Part shown: positions 52,639 through 62,064 of the stretch, one piece after another
How the letters are laid out: each line of letters starts with the position of its first letter
How positions within the stretch are numbered: position 1 is the first letter of the stretch
Source: AP-15 sp963716115
GTDB taxonomy: Bacteria > Pseudomonadota > Alphaproteobacteria > ATCC43930 > CGMCC-115725
DNA: 64,000 nucleotides
Assembly: GCA_963716115.1 (NCBI GenBank)
Contig: CAVQSZ010000009.1
Location: 1 to 64,000, forward strand
Reading direction: 5' to 3'
Position numbers and translations under genes: made by a program
Notes under the pieces: generated by a model
Databases searched by the model: none
What the model saw: the letters and a program-made list of their open reading frames with translations, nothing else
What the model was told of the DNA's origin: nothing

Positions 52639-55600
52639 TCAGGAAAGGCTGACGAGCAACGCCTTCGCCTCGATCAGGTCGGGCGTGTCGAACCCTTCGG
52701 TGAACCAGGCATAGACCGGCTCCACCAGCTCGCGCGCCTGGCGGGCGCGGTCCTGCGCGCGCCACAGCCGCGCCAGGCCGAGTGCGGCGCGCAATTCGTA
52801 CGATTTGGCGCCCTGCCCGCGAGCGCCCGCCAACGCCTCGAGGTAGTGCTGCTCGGCGCTTGCCATGTCCGGCGCGCCCACGGTCAGGCAGAGATCGCCC
52901 CTCACCTGCAAGGCTTGCGGGCGCCAGGAGGATTCGCCGCGTTGCGCGATCGCGATATCGGCCTCGTCGAGAGTTGCGCCCGCCTGCTCGGGGAAGCCGG
53001 CGTGCAATTCGGTTGCGGCCAGCGCGGCGGCGAAGAATCCCAAATGCACCGTGGCGAGGGCGCTGTAGGCGGAGAGCCCCTGGCGGAATTCCACGAGGCC
53101 ATCCTCCGCATCGCCCAATCGCGCCCGCGCCCAGCCGCGCGCCATCTCGCCGATCGCACGGTATTGCGGCAATCGATGCTCGCGCCCGAGCGCGATCAGG
53201 CGCTCGCCGGTTTCTCGAGCAGCCGGCGCGTCGCGGCGGAACATGTGGATCACGCCGGCGAACCACAAGCCGTGCCCAAGGCTCGGCACATGGGCCAGAT
53301 CGACGCCGAGCGCAACCGCCTCCCGGCCGCTTGCCAGGGCCTGATCGGGATAGCCCAGCATCCACAAGCTGACGCCGCCCTGGCCCAATCCGCACACCGC
53401 CGGGTCGTGGCCGCCGTAGAGCAGGGCATGGCCGCCATGCTCGCGGCGGTCGTACAGCTTCAGGCCCTGTCGGATGTGTTCCCGCGAGCCGGCAAGATCG
53501 CCCGACCAGCCCCGCGTGGCCCAGGCGGAATGATGCGCCTGAAGGCGAAGCGCAGGGTCGTCGAGCGGGCCGGCGACGCGAAACAGCTCGTCGACCAGAG
53601 CTTCGCGCTCACTGTGAGCCGAATGCTGCCCCGCCCCCAGCCACAGCCCCCAGACTGCGGCGAACAGCGACCGGTTGTCGCCCAGGGTCAGGGCCAGCTC
53701 TCGCGCGCGCCGGTACGCGACGGCGGATTCCGCGGCGCCGAACCCATGGGTCGACATCACCGCCGGGCCGAGCGCAAGCTGCAAGGCCAGCTCCAATTCC
53801 TGCCCGGTCCGGCTCTGGTCGGGCGCGGCCAGCGCGTCGATCCCGCGGCGCAGATGAGCGATCGCCTCCAGGTTGGCCGAACGCCCGGCGGCGCGCCGCC
53901 CGGCCTCGAGCCAGCACGCGGCGGCGCGTTCCAGCTGACCGGCCTCGGCGAGGTGATGGGCGAGGATTTCCGGCTCGCGCTCGGCCCGGTCGGGCGCGCG
54001 CGCCTCGATCGCCGCGCTGATCCGGGCGTGCAGCGCTTGGCGCGGCCCGCGCAGCAGCGTGCCGTAGGCGGTGTCCTGCACCAGCGCATGCTTGAACTGG
54101 TACTCGGCGGCGGGCGGGGCGCCGCGTTGAAACACCAGCCCGGCGGCGACGAGCCGGTCGAGCGCGCCTCCCGTTTCGGCCTCGCCACGGGGGCTGACGG
54201 CGGCGAGCAGGTCGTAGGAAAACTCGCGACCGATCGCGGCGCCGGTCTGCGCGATCTCGCGCGCCGCGGCGCCGAGCCGGTCGAGCCGGGCCATCAGCGA
54301 GGCCTGCAAGGTTGCCGGCACCGCCGCGCGCGCGCCGGGGATCGCCGCGACCGCAGCGCTTGGTCCGGCCGCCGACTTCGAGGACCACCTTCGTCACCTC
54401 TTCGAGGAACAGCGGCACGCCGTCGGTGCGGTCGACGATCTCGTCCACGATATCGGGCGGCAGGGCCGCCGCGTTGGCGGCGAGGCGCTCGACCAGCGCC
54501 GCGCCCTCACGCCGGCCGAGCCGCGACAAGCTCAGCGTCGTCACATGCGGCTGGCCCACCCAGGGCGGCTGAAATTCGGGCCTGAACGTCGCGATCAGCA
54601 GGATCGGGAGGCGCTCGACCCAGGTGATCGCACGGTCGAGCAGCTCGCGCGAGGTCGGGTCGATCCAATGCACGTCCTCGAACACCATAAGCGCGGGCTG
54701 CCGCCGCGCCAGCCCTTCGATGCCGCGCAGCAGCGCGTCGAACGTGCGCTCCTTCTTTTGCTGCGGGGTCATGTCCGGGGCGGGATCGGCGCCGGCGGCG
54801 GGCAACGACAGCAGGTCGGCGAGGAGCGGCAGATCGGCCGGCTCCATCCCGCTCGCCGCCGCCGTCTCGGCGAGCTTGACGACGCCGGCCGCCGGCGTCG
54901 TCGCCGCGCACGAAGCCGGCGGCGCGCTCGAGCTGGCCGATGATCGGGTGGAGCGCGCTGTCGCTGGTGGTGCGGCGAGCAGAAATAGCGCAGCCGGCGG
55001 TGCGGCTCGCCGACGATGCGCTCCTCGCACGGCCTCGGTCAGGCGCGACTTGCCGATCCCCGGTTCGGCCGACAGCAGGACGACCCGGCCCTCGCCGCGC
55101 CTTGGCCTGCTCCCATCGGCGCAACAGCAGCTCGATTTCCTCGTCGCGCCCGACCAGCGGGGTCGCGTGCGAGCGCAGCGCCTCGAACCGGCTGGCGACG
55201 CCGCTTTCGCCGAGCACCTGCCAGGCCTGGGTCGGCGCCGGCGAAACCCTTCAGGTCCTGCGGGCCGAGGTCGCGCAGCTCGAACAAATTGCCGATCTGC
55301 CGACGGGTCGCGGCGGCGATGACGACCGCGTCGGGCTCGGCCAGCGCCTGCAGCCGCGCCGCGAGGTTCGGCGTCTCGCCGACCACCGCCTGCTCCTGCG
55401 CCGCGCCGGCGCCGATCAGGTCGCCGACGACGGCAAGCCCGGTGGCGATGCCGATGCGCAGCCGCAGGCGGCGGCGCGTAGCCCGAGGCGCGGCGACCGC
55501 ATCGACCAGCGCGAGGCCGGCGCGGACCGCCCGTTCGGCGTCGTCCTCATGCGCCTCGCGGGTAGCCGAAATAGGCGAGCACGCCGTCGCCCATGTATTT

Positions 55601-55985
55601 GGCGACAAAGCCGCCGAAGCCGGCCCAGCACCTCGCCGACGCAGCGATGGTAGGCGGCGACGACCTCGCGCAGATCCTCGGGGTCGAGCCGGGTCGACAG
55701 CTCGGTCGAGCCGACGAGGTCGCAGAACATGACCGTCAGCTGGCGGCGCTCGGCAGCAGGGACGGGCGGCGGCGGGGCGGCGGTCTCGGCCGGCGGGCCG
55801 CCGCGCATCGCGGCGATCGCGGCGAGCAGCCGGCGGCGGTGGCCGATCGAGGCGACGCCGAGACCGACCAGGTCCTCGGCCGTCAGCGCGGGCAGGATGT
55901 CGGCGTCGATGTCGTTGTCGCGGAATGCGGCCTCATATTGCCCAAGGCCGAGCCCGCGCAGCCACTCCGCGACATCGGCAGCCAC
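52639..55985 (-). pseudogene. SAM-cyclase-AAA-TPR gene, decayed by many frameshifts
   Basis: A second copy of the 17059-20385 architecture. The pieces in order are the SAM domain (VAEWLRGLGLGQYEAAFRDN), cyclase (LTVMFCDLVGST, then AHEDDAERAV, VVGETPNLAARLQ), AAA ATPase (LMVFEDVHWIDPTSREL, TDGVPLFLEEVTKVVLEVG) and the intact TPR C-terminus from about 54321 to 52639. Frame changes are needed near 55619, 55561, 55230, 55101, 55020, 54975, 54900 and 54362. All of these are single-base slips in the first ~1.6 kb of the gene, while the last 1.7 kb is clean. Either a true pseudogene or a badly read region. Confidence 0.85.
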
Positions 55986-55998
55986 GCGCGCGCCCCTT

Positions 55999-56625
55999 CT
56001 AGCCGGCGTCCCGCAGCGCGATGACCTGGGCCGGGGTCAGGAACCGCGTCTCGGCGCCGCGCAGCAGCAGGTAGAGCTTGGCGGTCTCCTCCAGCTCCTC
56101 GATCGCGTTGACCGCGGCGTCGAGGCTGGAGCCGGCGACGACGGGACCGTGATTGGCCAGCAGCACGGCGTGGTGGCGGCCGGCAAAGCCGCGCACCGCC
56201 TCGGCCAGCGCCAAATCGCCGGGCTTGAAGTAGGGGACGAGCGGCAACCGGCCGACCCGCATCACGTAATAGGCGGTGATCGGCGGCAGGACATCGGCGG
56301 GGTCGAGCTCGGCGAGGCACGAGACCGCGACCGAATGCGTTGAATGCAGGTGCACGACCGCCCCGGTCGCGGCGCGCTCCTCGTACATCACGCGGTGCAA
56401 AAAGCTCTCCTTGGTCGGCGGGTCGCCGGAGACGAGCCGCCCGTCGTGGTCGAGCTTCGACAGCCGCGCCGGGTCGAGGCGGCCGAGCGAGGCGTTGGTC
56501 GGCGTCATCAGCCAGCCCTCGCCGCTTCGCAGGCTGATGTTGCCGGACGACCCGGCAGTCAGGCCGCGGTTGAAGATCGAAGCGCCGATCGTGCAGATCG
56601 CCTCGCGGTCGGTCGCGTCGGTCAT
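55999..56625 (-). CDS. otnC: 3-oxo-tetronate 4-phosphate decarboxylase (class II aldolase family)
   Basis: A 208-residue class II aldolase/adducin-type protein that decarboxylates 3-oxo-tetronate 4-phosphate to dihydroxyacetone phosphate. Motifs are FNRGLTAGSSGNISLRSGEG, the zinc histidines in GAVVHLHSTHSVAVS and LLANHGPVVAG, and the Glu region SFLHRVMYEERA. The ATG at 56625 overlaps the otnK stop (ATGA). With otnK, otnI and denD nearby it belongs to the tetronate/erythronate pathway. Confidence 0.9.
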   Translation of the reverse strand: MTDATDREAICTIGASIFNRGLTAGSSGNISLRSGEGWLMTPTNASLGRLDPARLSKLDHDGRLVSGDPPTKESFLHRVMYEERAATGAVVHLHSTHSVAVSCLAELDPADVLPPITAYYVMRVGRLPLVPYFKPGDLALAEAVRGFAGRHHAVLLANHGPVVAGSSLDAAVNAIEELEETAKLYLLLRGAETRFLTPAQVIALRDAG

Positions 56626-57914
56626 GTCGAGGTCCCGTTCGAGAGGACGCAAAAGGCGCGCAGAAAAAAGTCCGGCGCGCCGAAATTGCCGGATTTGAGC
56701 GCCAACGCCAGGACCGGCTCGCCGAGGCCGCCGGGGAGACTAACCGTCCATGGGACGCCGGGGTCGATCTGGGGGCCGATGCGCAACCCGGTGACGCCGA
56801 GCGCCTGGACAACGGCCCCCGCGGTCTCGCCGCCGGCGACGACGAACCGCCGCACGCCCGCCGCGGCGAGGCCCTTGGCGACCGCCGCCAGCGTCTCCTC
56901 GACCAGCGCGCCGGCCTTCTCGCGGCCGAGCCGGCGCTGCACCGCGGCGACCTCCTCGGGCGGCGCCGTCGCCGAGATCAGGATCGGCCTCGCGCCGAGC
57001 CGCTGTTCTGCCCAGTCGAGCGCTTGCGCGGCCACGTCATGGCCCTCGGCGACCGCGATCGGGTCGATAGTGAAGCTGGGGGCGCGCTCGCGCATATGGG
57101 CGACCTGCGCCAGGGTCGCGGTCGAGCACGACCCCGACAGCACCGCAGCGGCCCCCGAGACGGCCGGCAGCGTGTCGGCTGCCCCGTCGCCCAGGAGGCC
57201 CTGGCGACGGAAATTCTCCGGCAGGCCGAGCGCGATCCCGGAGCCGCCGGTGATCAGCGGGAGATCGGCCGCCGCCTCGCCGATCATTTCCAGATGCCGG
57301 TCCTCGATCGCATCGACGATCGCGTGGCGATAGCCCTGCCGCCGCAATTCGGTGAAAGCCTCGCGGATTGCGACGGCGCCGCGGGCGACGGTCGCCGCCG
57401 GCGCCAGCCCGACCTTGCCGCGGCTCTGGCGCTGCAGCACCCGCACCAGGCTCGGGTCGCGCATCGGCGTCAGCGGGTGGTCGCGCATGCCCGATTCCGA
57501 CAGCAGCGCGTCGCCGACAAAGAGATAGCCGCGGTAGATCGTCCGCCCCGCTTCGGGAAAGGCCGGGCAGAACAAGGTGAAGTCGGTCCCGAGCGCCGCC
57601 ATCAGCGCCTCGGCGACCGGGCCGATATTGCCGGCGTCGGTCGAATCGAAGGTCGAGCAGTATTTGAACAGGATCTGCCGCGCCCCGGCGTCGCGCAGCC
57701 AGGCGAGCGCGGCGAGGCTCAATCCGATCGCCTCGGCGGCCGGGATCGTCCGGCTCTTCAGCGCGACCACAATCGCCTCGGCGTCGGGCGCGACAACGCC
57801 GGCCGCCGGCGCGCCGATCAGCTGCACCGTGCGCATGCCGCGCCGCACCAAGGTGTTGCACAGATCGGTGGCGCCGGTGAAATCGTCCGCGATCGCCCCC
57901 AACAGCACAGGCAT
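56622..57914 (-). CDS. otnK: 3-oxo-tetronate kinase
   Basis: A 430-residue DUF1537/four-carbon acid sugar kinase that phosphorylates 3-oxo-tetronate at C4. Features are LLGAIADDFTGATDLCNTLV, FKYCSTFDSTDAGNIGP, LFCPAFPEAGRTIYRGYLFV, LITGGSGIALGLPENFR and the nucleotide-binding GGETAGAVVQALGV. The ATG at 57914 has GCAGGAGGG upstream. It is divergent from otnI, and its stop overlaps the otnC start. Confidence 0.92.
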   Translation of the reverse strand: MPVLLGAIADDFTGATDLCNTLVRRGMRTVQLIGAPAAGVVAPDAEAIVVALKSRTIPAAEAIGLSLAALAWLRDAGARQILFKYCSTFDSTDAGNIGPVAEALMAALGTDFTLFCPAFPEAGRTIYRGYLFVGDALLSESGMRDHPLTPMRDPSLVRVLQRQSRGKVGLAPAATVARGAVAIREAFTELRRQGYRHAIVDAIEDRHLEMIGEAAADLPLITGGSGIALGLPENFRRQGLLGDGAADTLPAVSGAAAVLSGSCSTATLAQVAHMRERAPSFTIDPIAVAEGHDVAAQALDWAEQRLGARPILISATAPPEEVAAVQRRLGREKAGALVEETLAAVAKGLAAAGVRRFVVAGGETAGAVVQALGVTGLRIGPQIDPGVPWTVSLPGGLGEPVLALALKSGNFGAPDFFLRAFCVLSNGTST

Positions 57915-58003
57915 CAAGCCCTCCTGCCGCTTGCGTTGGCCAGCCCGTCGGGAAACAGTAGCCCTGCGCCGTCCCGCCCGCAAACGAGCAAGGAGTGCGT
58001 CCC

Positions 58004-58789
58004 GTGCCGAAATTCGCCGCCAATCTGAGCTTCATCTTCCAGGAGGTGGGCTTTCTCGACCGCTTCGCCGCCGCTGCTTCCTGCGGCTTCAAGGCGGTCG
58101 AGTATCTCGGCGCCTACGACCATTCGCCGGCGGCGGTCGCCGAGCAGCTCAGCCGGCACGGGCTCGCCCAGGCCTTGTTCAACATGCCGCCCGGGAATTG
58201 GGCGGCGGGCGAGCGCGGAACCGCGGCCCTGCCCGGTCGCGAGCAGGAATTTCGCCAAGGGGTCGAGCAGGCGCTCAGCTACGCCAAGGCGACACGGTGC
58301 CCGCTGCTGCACGCGATGGCCGGGCTCGTGCCCGAAGGCCGCGACCGCGCCGCGGCCGAGCGCGTCTATGTCGAAAACCTGCGCTTCGCCGCCGACCGGC
58401 TCGCTCCCGAAGGCGTCACGGTCATCATCGAGCCGATCAACACCCGCGACATCCCGGGCTATTTTCTCAACACCACGACCCAGGCGATGGCGGTGATCGA
58501 GCAGGTCGGCCGGCCGAACCTGAAGCTGCAGCTCGACCTCTATCACGTGCAGATCATGGAGGGCGACCTCGCGCACCGCATCCGCAGCCTCGCCGGCCAT
58601 TACCCGCATATCCAGATCGCCGGCAATCCCGGCCGGCACGAGCCCGATATCGGCGAGATCAACTACCCCTACCTGTTCGACCTGCTCGACGAGATCGGCT
58701 ATGCGGGCTGGATCGGCTGCGAGTACCGGCCGAAGGGCGAGACCAGGGCCGGGCTCGGCTGGGCCGGGCGATACGGCGTCCGGGGCTGA
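58004..58789 (+). CDS. otnI: 2-oxo-tetronate isomerase (hydroxypyruvate isomerase-like)
   Basis: A 261-residue xylose-isomerase-like TIM barrel that converts 2-oxo-tetronate to 3-oxo-tetronate, feeding otnK. It begins KFAANLSFIFQEVGFLDRFA and shows IIEPINTRDIPGYFLNTT (catalytic Glu), LQLDLYHVQIMEGDL, HIQIAGNPGRHEPDIGEINY and YRPKGETRAGLGWA. The GTG at 58004 with AGGAG 8 bases upstream is preferred over GTG at 57995. It precedes denD by 3 bases. Confidence 0.9.
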   Translation: MPKFAANLSFIFQEVGFLDRFAAAASCGFKAVEYLGAYDHSPAAVAEQLSRHGLAQALFNMPPGNWAAGERGTAALPGREQEFRQGVEQALSYAKATRCPLLHAMAGLVPEGRDRAAAERVYVENLRFAADRLAPEGVTVIIEPINTRDIPGYFLNTTTQAMAVIEQVGRPNLKLQLDLYHVQIMEGDLAHRIRSLAGHYPHIQIAGNPGRHEPDIGEINYPYLFDLLDEIGYAGWIGCEYRPKGETRAGLGWAGRYGVRG

Positions 58790-58792
58790 GCC

Positions 58793-59776
58793 GTGCGCAT
58801 CGTCATCACCGGCGGCTGCGGCTTTCTCGGCCGCCGGCTCGCGCAGAGCCTGCTCGAACGCGCCGATGTCGACGAGCTGGTGTTGTTCGACAACGCGCCG
58901 CCGGTCTCGCCATTGCCCGGCGACGGCCGGATCCGGCTCGTGACCGGCGACATCGCCGACCGGGCGGCGGTCGCGCGAGCGATCGCCCCCGGCACGGCGG
59001 CGGTGTTCCATCTCGCCGCGGTGGTCAGCGGCCAGGCCGAGGCCGATGCCGATCTCGGCTACCGCGTCAACCTCGACGGCGCCCGCGCGGCGCTCGACGC
59101 CTGCCGCGCGCTCGGGACCTGCCCGCGGCTGATCTTCGCCAGCTCGCTCGCGGTTTATGGCGGCGCCCTGCCGGCGGTGGTCGGCGACGACACGCCGCTG
59201 ACGCCGCAGACCTCCTATGGCGCGCAAAAGGCGATCGGCGAGCTTTTGGTCAACGACTACAGCCGCAAGGGGTTTATCGACGGCCGCGCGTTGCGCCTGC
59301 CGACGGTGGTGGTGCGGCCGGGCCGGCCGAACCGCGCCGCCTCGACCTTCGCCTCCTCGATCATCCGCGAGCCGTTGGCGGGACGCGAGGCGGTGTGCCC
59401 GGTGACGCCCGACACGGTCATGGCCCTGGCCTCGCCGCGCTGCGTTGTCGCCGCGCTGGGGCGCGCGCTCGACCTGCCCGGCGACGCCCTCGGGGCCAGC
59501 CGGTCATTGCAATTGCCGGGCTTCTCGGTCGCCGTCGGCGACATGGTCGAGGCAGTGCGCCGCGCCGGCGGCGAGGCGGCCCATGCGCGCATCCGCTGGG
59601 CGCCCGACCCGGTGGTGCAGGCGATCGTCTCCGGCTGGCCGCCAGCGCTCCACGCGCCGCGCGCCGAGGCGCTCGGCTTTGCCGCCGACGCCGGCATCGG
59701 CGAGGTGGTCCGGGCCTTCATCGAGGACGACCTCGCCGCGCAGAAGGCGCTCTCGCGCGAGACCGAGCTCGATTGA
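58793..59776 (+). CDS. denD: D-erythronate dehydrogenase (SDR family)
   Basis: A 327-residue extended short-chain dehydrogenase that oxidises D-erythronate to 2-oxo-tetronate. The NAD fold IVITGGCGFLGRRLAQSLL, FHLAAVVSGQAEADAD, the SYGAQKAIGELLVNDYSRKG catalytic Tyr-Lys, RLPTVVVRPGRPNRAAS and the C-terminal PDPVVQAIVSGWP are typical of DenD. The GTG at 58793 follows otnI closely, so otnI-denD form one operon divergent from otnK-otnC. Confidence 0.9.
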   Translation: MRIVITGGCGFLGRRLAQSLLERADVDELVLFDNAPPVSPLPGDGRIRLVTGDIADRAAVARAIAPGTAAVFHLAAVVSGQAEADADLGYRVNLDGARAALDACRALGTCPRLIFASSLAVYGGALPAVVGDDTPLTPQTSYGAQKAIGELLVNDYSRKGFIDGRALRLPTVVVRPGRPNRAASTFASSIIREPLAGREAVCPVTPDTVMALASPRCVVAALGRALDLPGDALGASRSLQLPGFSVAVGDMVEAVRRAGGEAAHARIRWAPDPVVQAIVSGWPPALHAPRAEALGFAADAGIGEVVRAFIEDDLAAQKALSRETELD

Positions 59777-59807
59777 GCCGGGTTTTGGCTGGCGGGCGGC
59801 CCGGTCC

Positions 59808-61907
59808 TCAGCCCGCCACGCCGAGCTCGCGGATGGCGCCGAACACCGGCTCGATTTGGGCGCGATAGGTCGGCGAGCTCGAACGCGACAGCCACAGCTG
59901 CTCGAATGCGTTGGCCGGGTATTCCGGGTATTGCTCGCGGAACGACGAGGCCATCTGCGCCGCCTCGTCTCGGCGGCCGGCCAGCGACCAGGCGGCCATC
60001 AAAAAGAGCTGCGCGCCGCCATAGCTCGGATTGCGTTCCAGGGATTTCTGGAGCAGCGCGATCGAATCCTCGGTCCGGCCGAGCAGCAGCTCGGCGAAGC
60101 CGCCGAAGAAATACCAGATGCTGTGCCGCCGATCGGCGCGGTCAAGGTGCATGGCGCGCTCGACCGCCGGCAACGTCTCGCGGGCGCGGCCGAGCAGCGC
60201 GGCGTTGTAGCCGGCAAACCCGTGCGCCGGCGCGAGCCCGCGATCGAGCGCCAGCGCCTGCTCGAAGGCGCGCGCCGCCTCGCCGAGCTGTCCCGCCGCG
60301 GAGCACAGCATCCCCTGGACGCATCGCGCAAAGGCGTGCCCCGGAGCCAGATCGAGGGCGATCCCGACCGCCTCCCGTCCGAGATCGGACGCCGCGGCGA
60401 CGCTGTGGGGATCACCCCACCAGGGCTGGCCGACGAGCTGCTGGCAGGTCAGGGCGAGACCGGCCAGCCCCTCGACGTTGTGAGGGTCACGCGCCAGCGC
60501 GGCAAGAAACCAGCGCTGGGCCTCGGCCGCGACTTCGGCGCGGTACGGGCCCTTCAGCGCCGCGTTGCCCCTGGCGAGGCATTCGTTGACGCCGAATTCG
60601 CCGCCTCCGGCCCGGGCCGCCCGGCGGCTGGCCTGCTGGAGCACCAGAATGTGGAGCTCGCGGGAGATCCGCCGGGTGATTTTGGTTTGGATCGACGCGA
60701 GGTCGTCCGGCCTGAACTCATGGCGGCCCGCCCACAAATACTCGGCCGTCGCCGCGTCGGTGATCCGCATGTTGATGCGCAGGGTGCCGGGGCTGCTGCG
60801 CTGGGCGCTGCCGGTGACGACATATTCGTAGCTGCGGTCCGCCCCCCCGAGGAGATTGCCGACCGCGCCCCGCTCCTCGGTCATCGGCTTCAGCGAAAAA
60901 CCGCGGCTGTACTGCATCAGATCGGTGACGAGGTCGTCGGTGAACGCGTCCACCAGGTATTGCCGGCCGGGATCGCCGGTCAGGTTGCGCAGCGGCGCGA
61001 CGCCCACGGCGATGCTCGAGAGCACGCAGGGCCATTGCGGCTTGGTCGATCCGGGCGTCGCCTCGGCGAGCCCGCGCAGGCCATCGGCCGGCAGCCCGCG
61101 GGGCGCCAAGCCGCGATCCGCCGCGCCGGCGGGGGCCCCGCTCGGCGCGGCGCGACCGAATGCGACAAGATCGCCGGCCCCGCCCGAGCGCGCAATATCG
61201 CCGGCGAGCGCCTGGGTCTCGGCGTCGGGGGCGACCCCGAGCTCCCGCTTCAGCGTCTCGGCGCAATTGTTGTATTGCCGCAGCGCCTCGCCGCGGCGTC
61301 CGGCTCGGGCATAGGCGCGGATCAGGGTGCGCTGGCCAAACTCCGAGAGCGGGTCGAGCGTCACCAGCCGCCGCGCCGATTGGATCGCCGCGTCGTGCTC
61401 GCCGACGTCGTCGTGCTCGGCGGTCAATTTCTGCAAGATTGCGCAGGCGGCGTCGAGCATGCGGTCCCGCTCCGCCGCCAGCCATTCCTGAAAGGGCTCG
61501 GAGTCGATGACGAAATCGGCGAGGAACTCGCCGCGATAGAGATCAGCCGCGCTTTGCAGGTCGACCCGGCTTGGCGAGCGGGCGAGCTGCTCGAAGCGGT
61601 CGAGGTCGACCTCCGCGCCGTGGATCCGACAGCTCCCGAAATCGGTCGTCAGGCATCCGGCCGCGCCCGGCCCCAACCCCTTGCGCAGCTCCAGCAGGCA
61701 GTTGCGCAGGCTGTGGCGCGCCTGATCCGACCCCTGATAAGGCCACAGCAGATCGGCGAGCCGCTCGCGGGTCACCGTGCGCCCCTGCTGCGCGGCGAGG
61801 TAGGCGAGCAGCGCGCGCGCCTTCTTGGGAAATTTGAGCGGCCGGCGGTCATCGCACTCGATGACCAGTGAGCCGAGCAGGCCGATCGACAGCGTCATCG
61901 CCGCCAT
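59808..61907 (-). CDS. BTAD/SARP-like transcriptional regulator with TolB-like and TPR regions
   Basis: A ~699-residue regulator. Residues ~1-95 form a winged-helix DNA-binding domain (KFPKKARALLAYLAAQQGRT, RERLADLLWPYQGSDQARHS). Residues ~100-245 form a bacterial transcriptional activation (BTAD) domain. The central part resembles TolB/CadC-type sensors (IAVGVAPLRNLTGDP, YLVDAFTDDLVTDLM). The C-terminus has TPR repeats (FEQALALDRGLAPAHGFAGY). The ATG at 61907 has GGAG 5 bases upstream. It is adjacent to, and on the same strand as, the PP-loop gene, which it may control. The ligand is unknown. Confidence 0.87.
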   Translation of the reverse strand: MAAMTLSIGLLGSLVIECDDRRPLKFPKKARALLAYLAAQQGRTVTRERLADLLWPYQGSDQARHSLRNCLLELRKGLGPGAAGCLTTDFGSCRIHGAEVDLDRFEQLARSPSRVDLQSAADLYRGEFLADFVIDSEPFQEWLAAERDRMLDAACAILQKLTAEHDDVGEHDAAIQSARRLVTLDPLSEFGQRTLIRAYARAGRRGEALRQYNNCAETLKRELGVAPDAETQALAGDIARSGGAGDLVAFGRAAPSGAPAGAADRGLAPRGLPADGLRGLAEATPGSTKPQWPCVLSSIAVGVAPLRNLTGDPGRQYLVDAFTDDLVTDLMQYSRGFSLKPMTEERGAVGNLLGGADRSYEYVVTGSAQRSSPGTLRINMRITDAATAEYLWAGRHEFRPDDLASIQTKITRRISRELHILVLQQASRRAARAGGGEFGVNECLARGNAALKGPYRAEVAAEAQRWFLAALARDPHNVEGLAGLALTCQQLVGQPWWGDPHSVAAASDLGREAVGIALDLAPGHAFARCVQGMLCSAAGQLGEAARAFEQALALDRGLAPAHGFAGYNAALLGRARETLPAVERAMHLDRADRRHSIWYFFGGFAELLLGRTEDSIALLQKSLERNPSYGGAQLFLMAAWSLAGRRDEAAQMASSFREQYPEYPANAFEQLWLSRSSSPTYRAQIEPVFGAIRELGVAG

Positions 61908-62064
61908 ATCCACTCCAAGTCAGCTCCGGCGGAGCCGATCGCCGGAAAAACGCAGCCGCCGGCGCCGCGGGATCCCGGCCGCCTGAAATCCAGCCAACTG
62001 AAATAGTGAAGCCGGGTCCGGCGGCCGGCAAGCAAATAGTTGCCCCCGGTCTCGAGCCGGGCAG

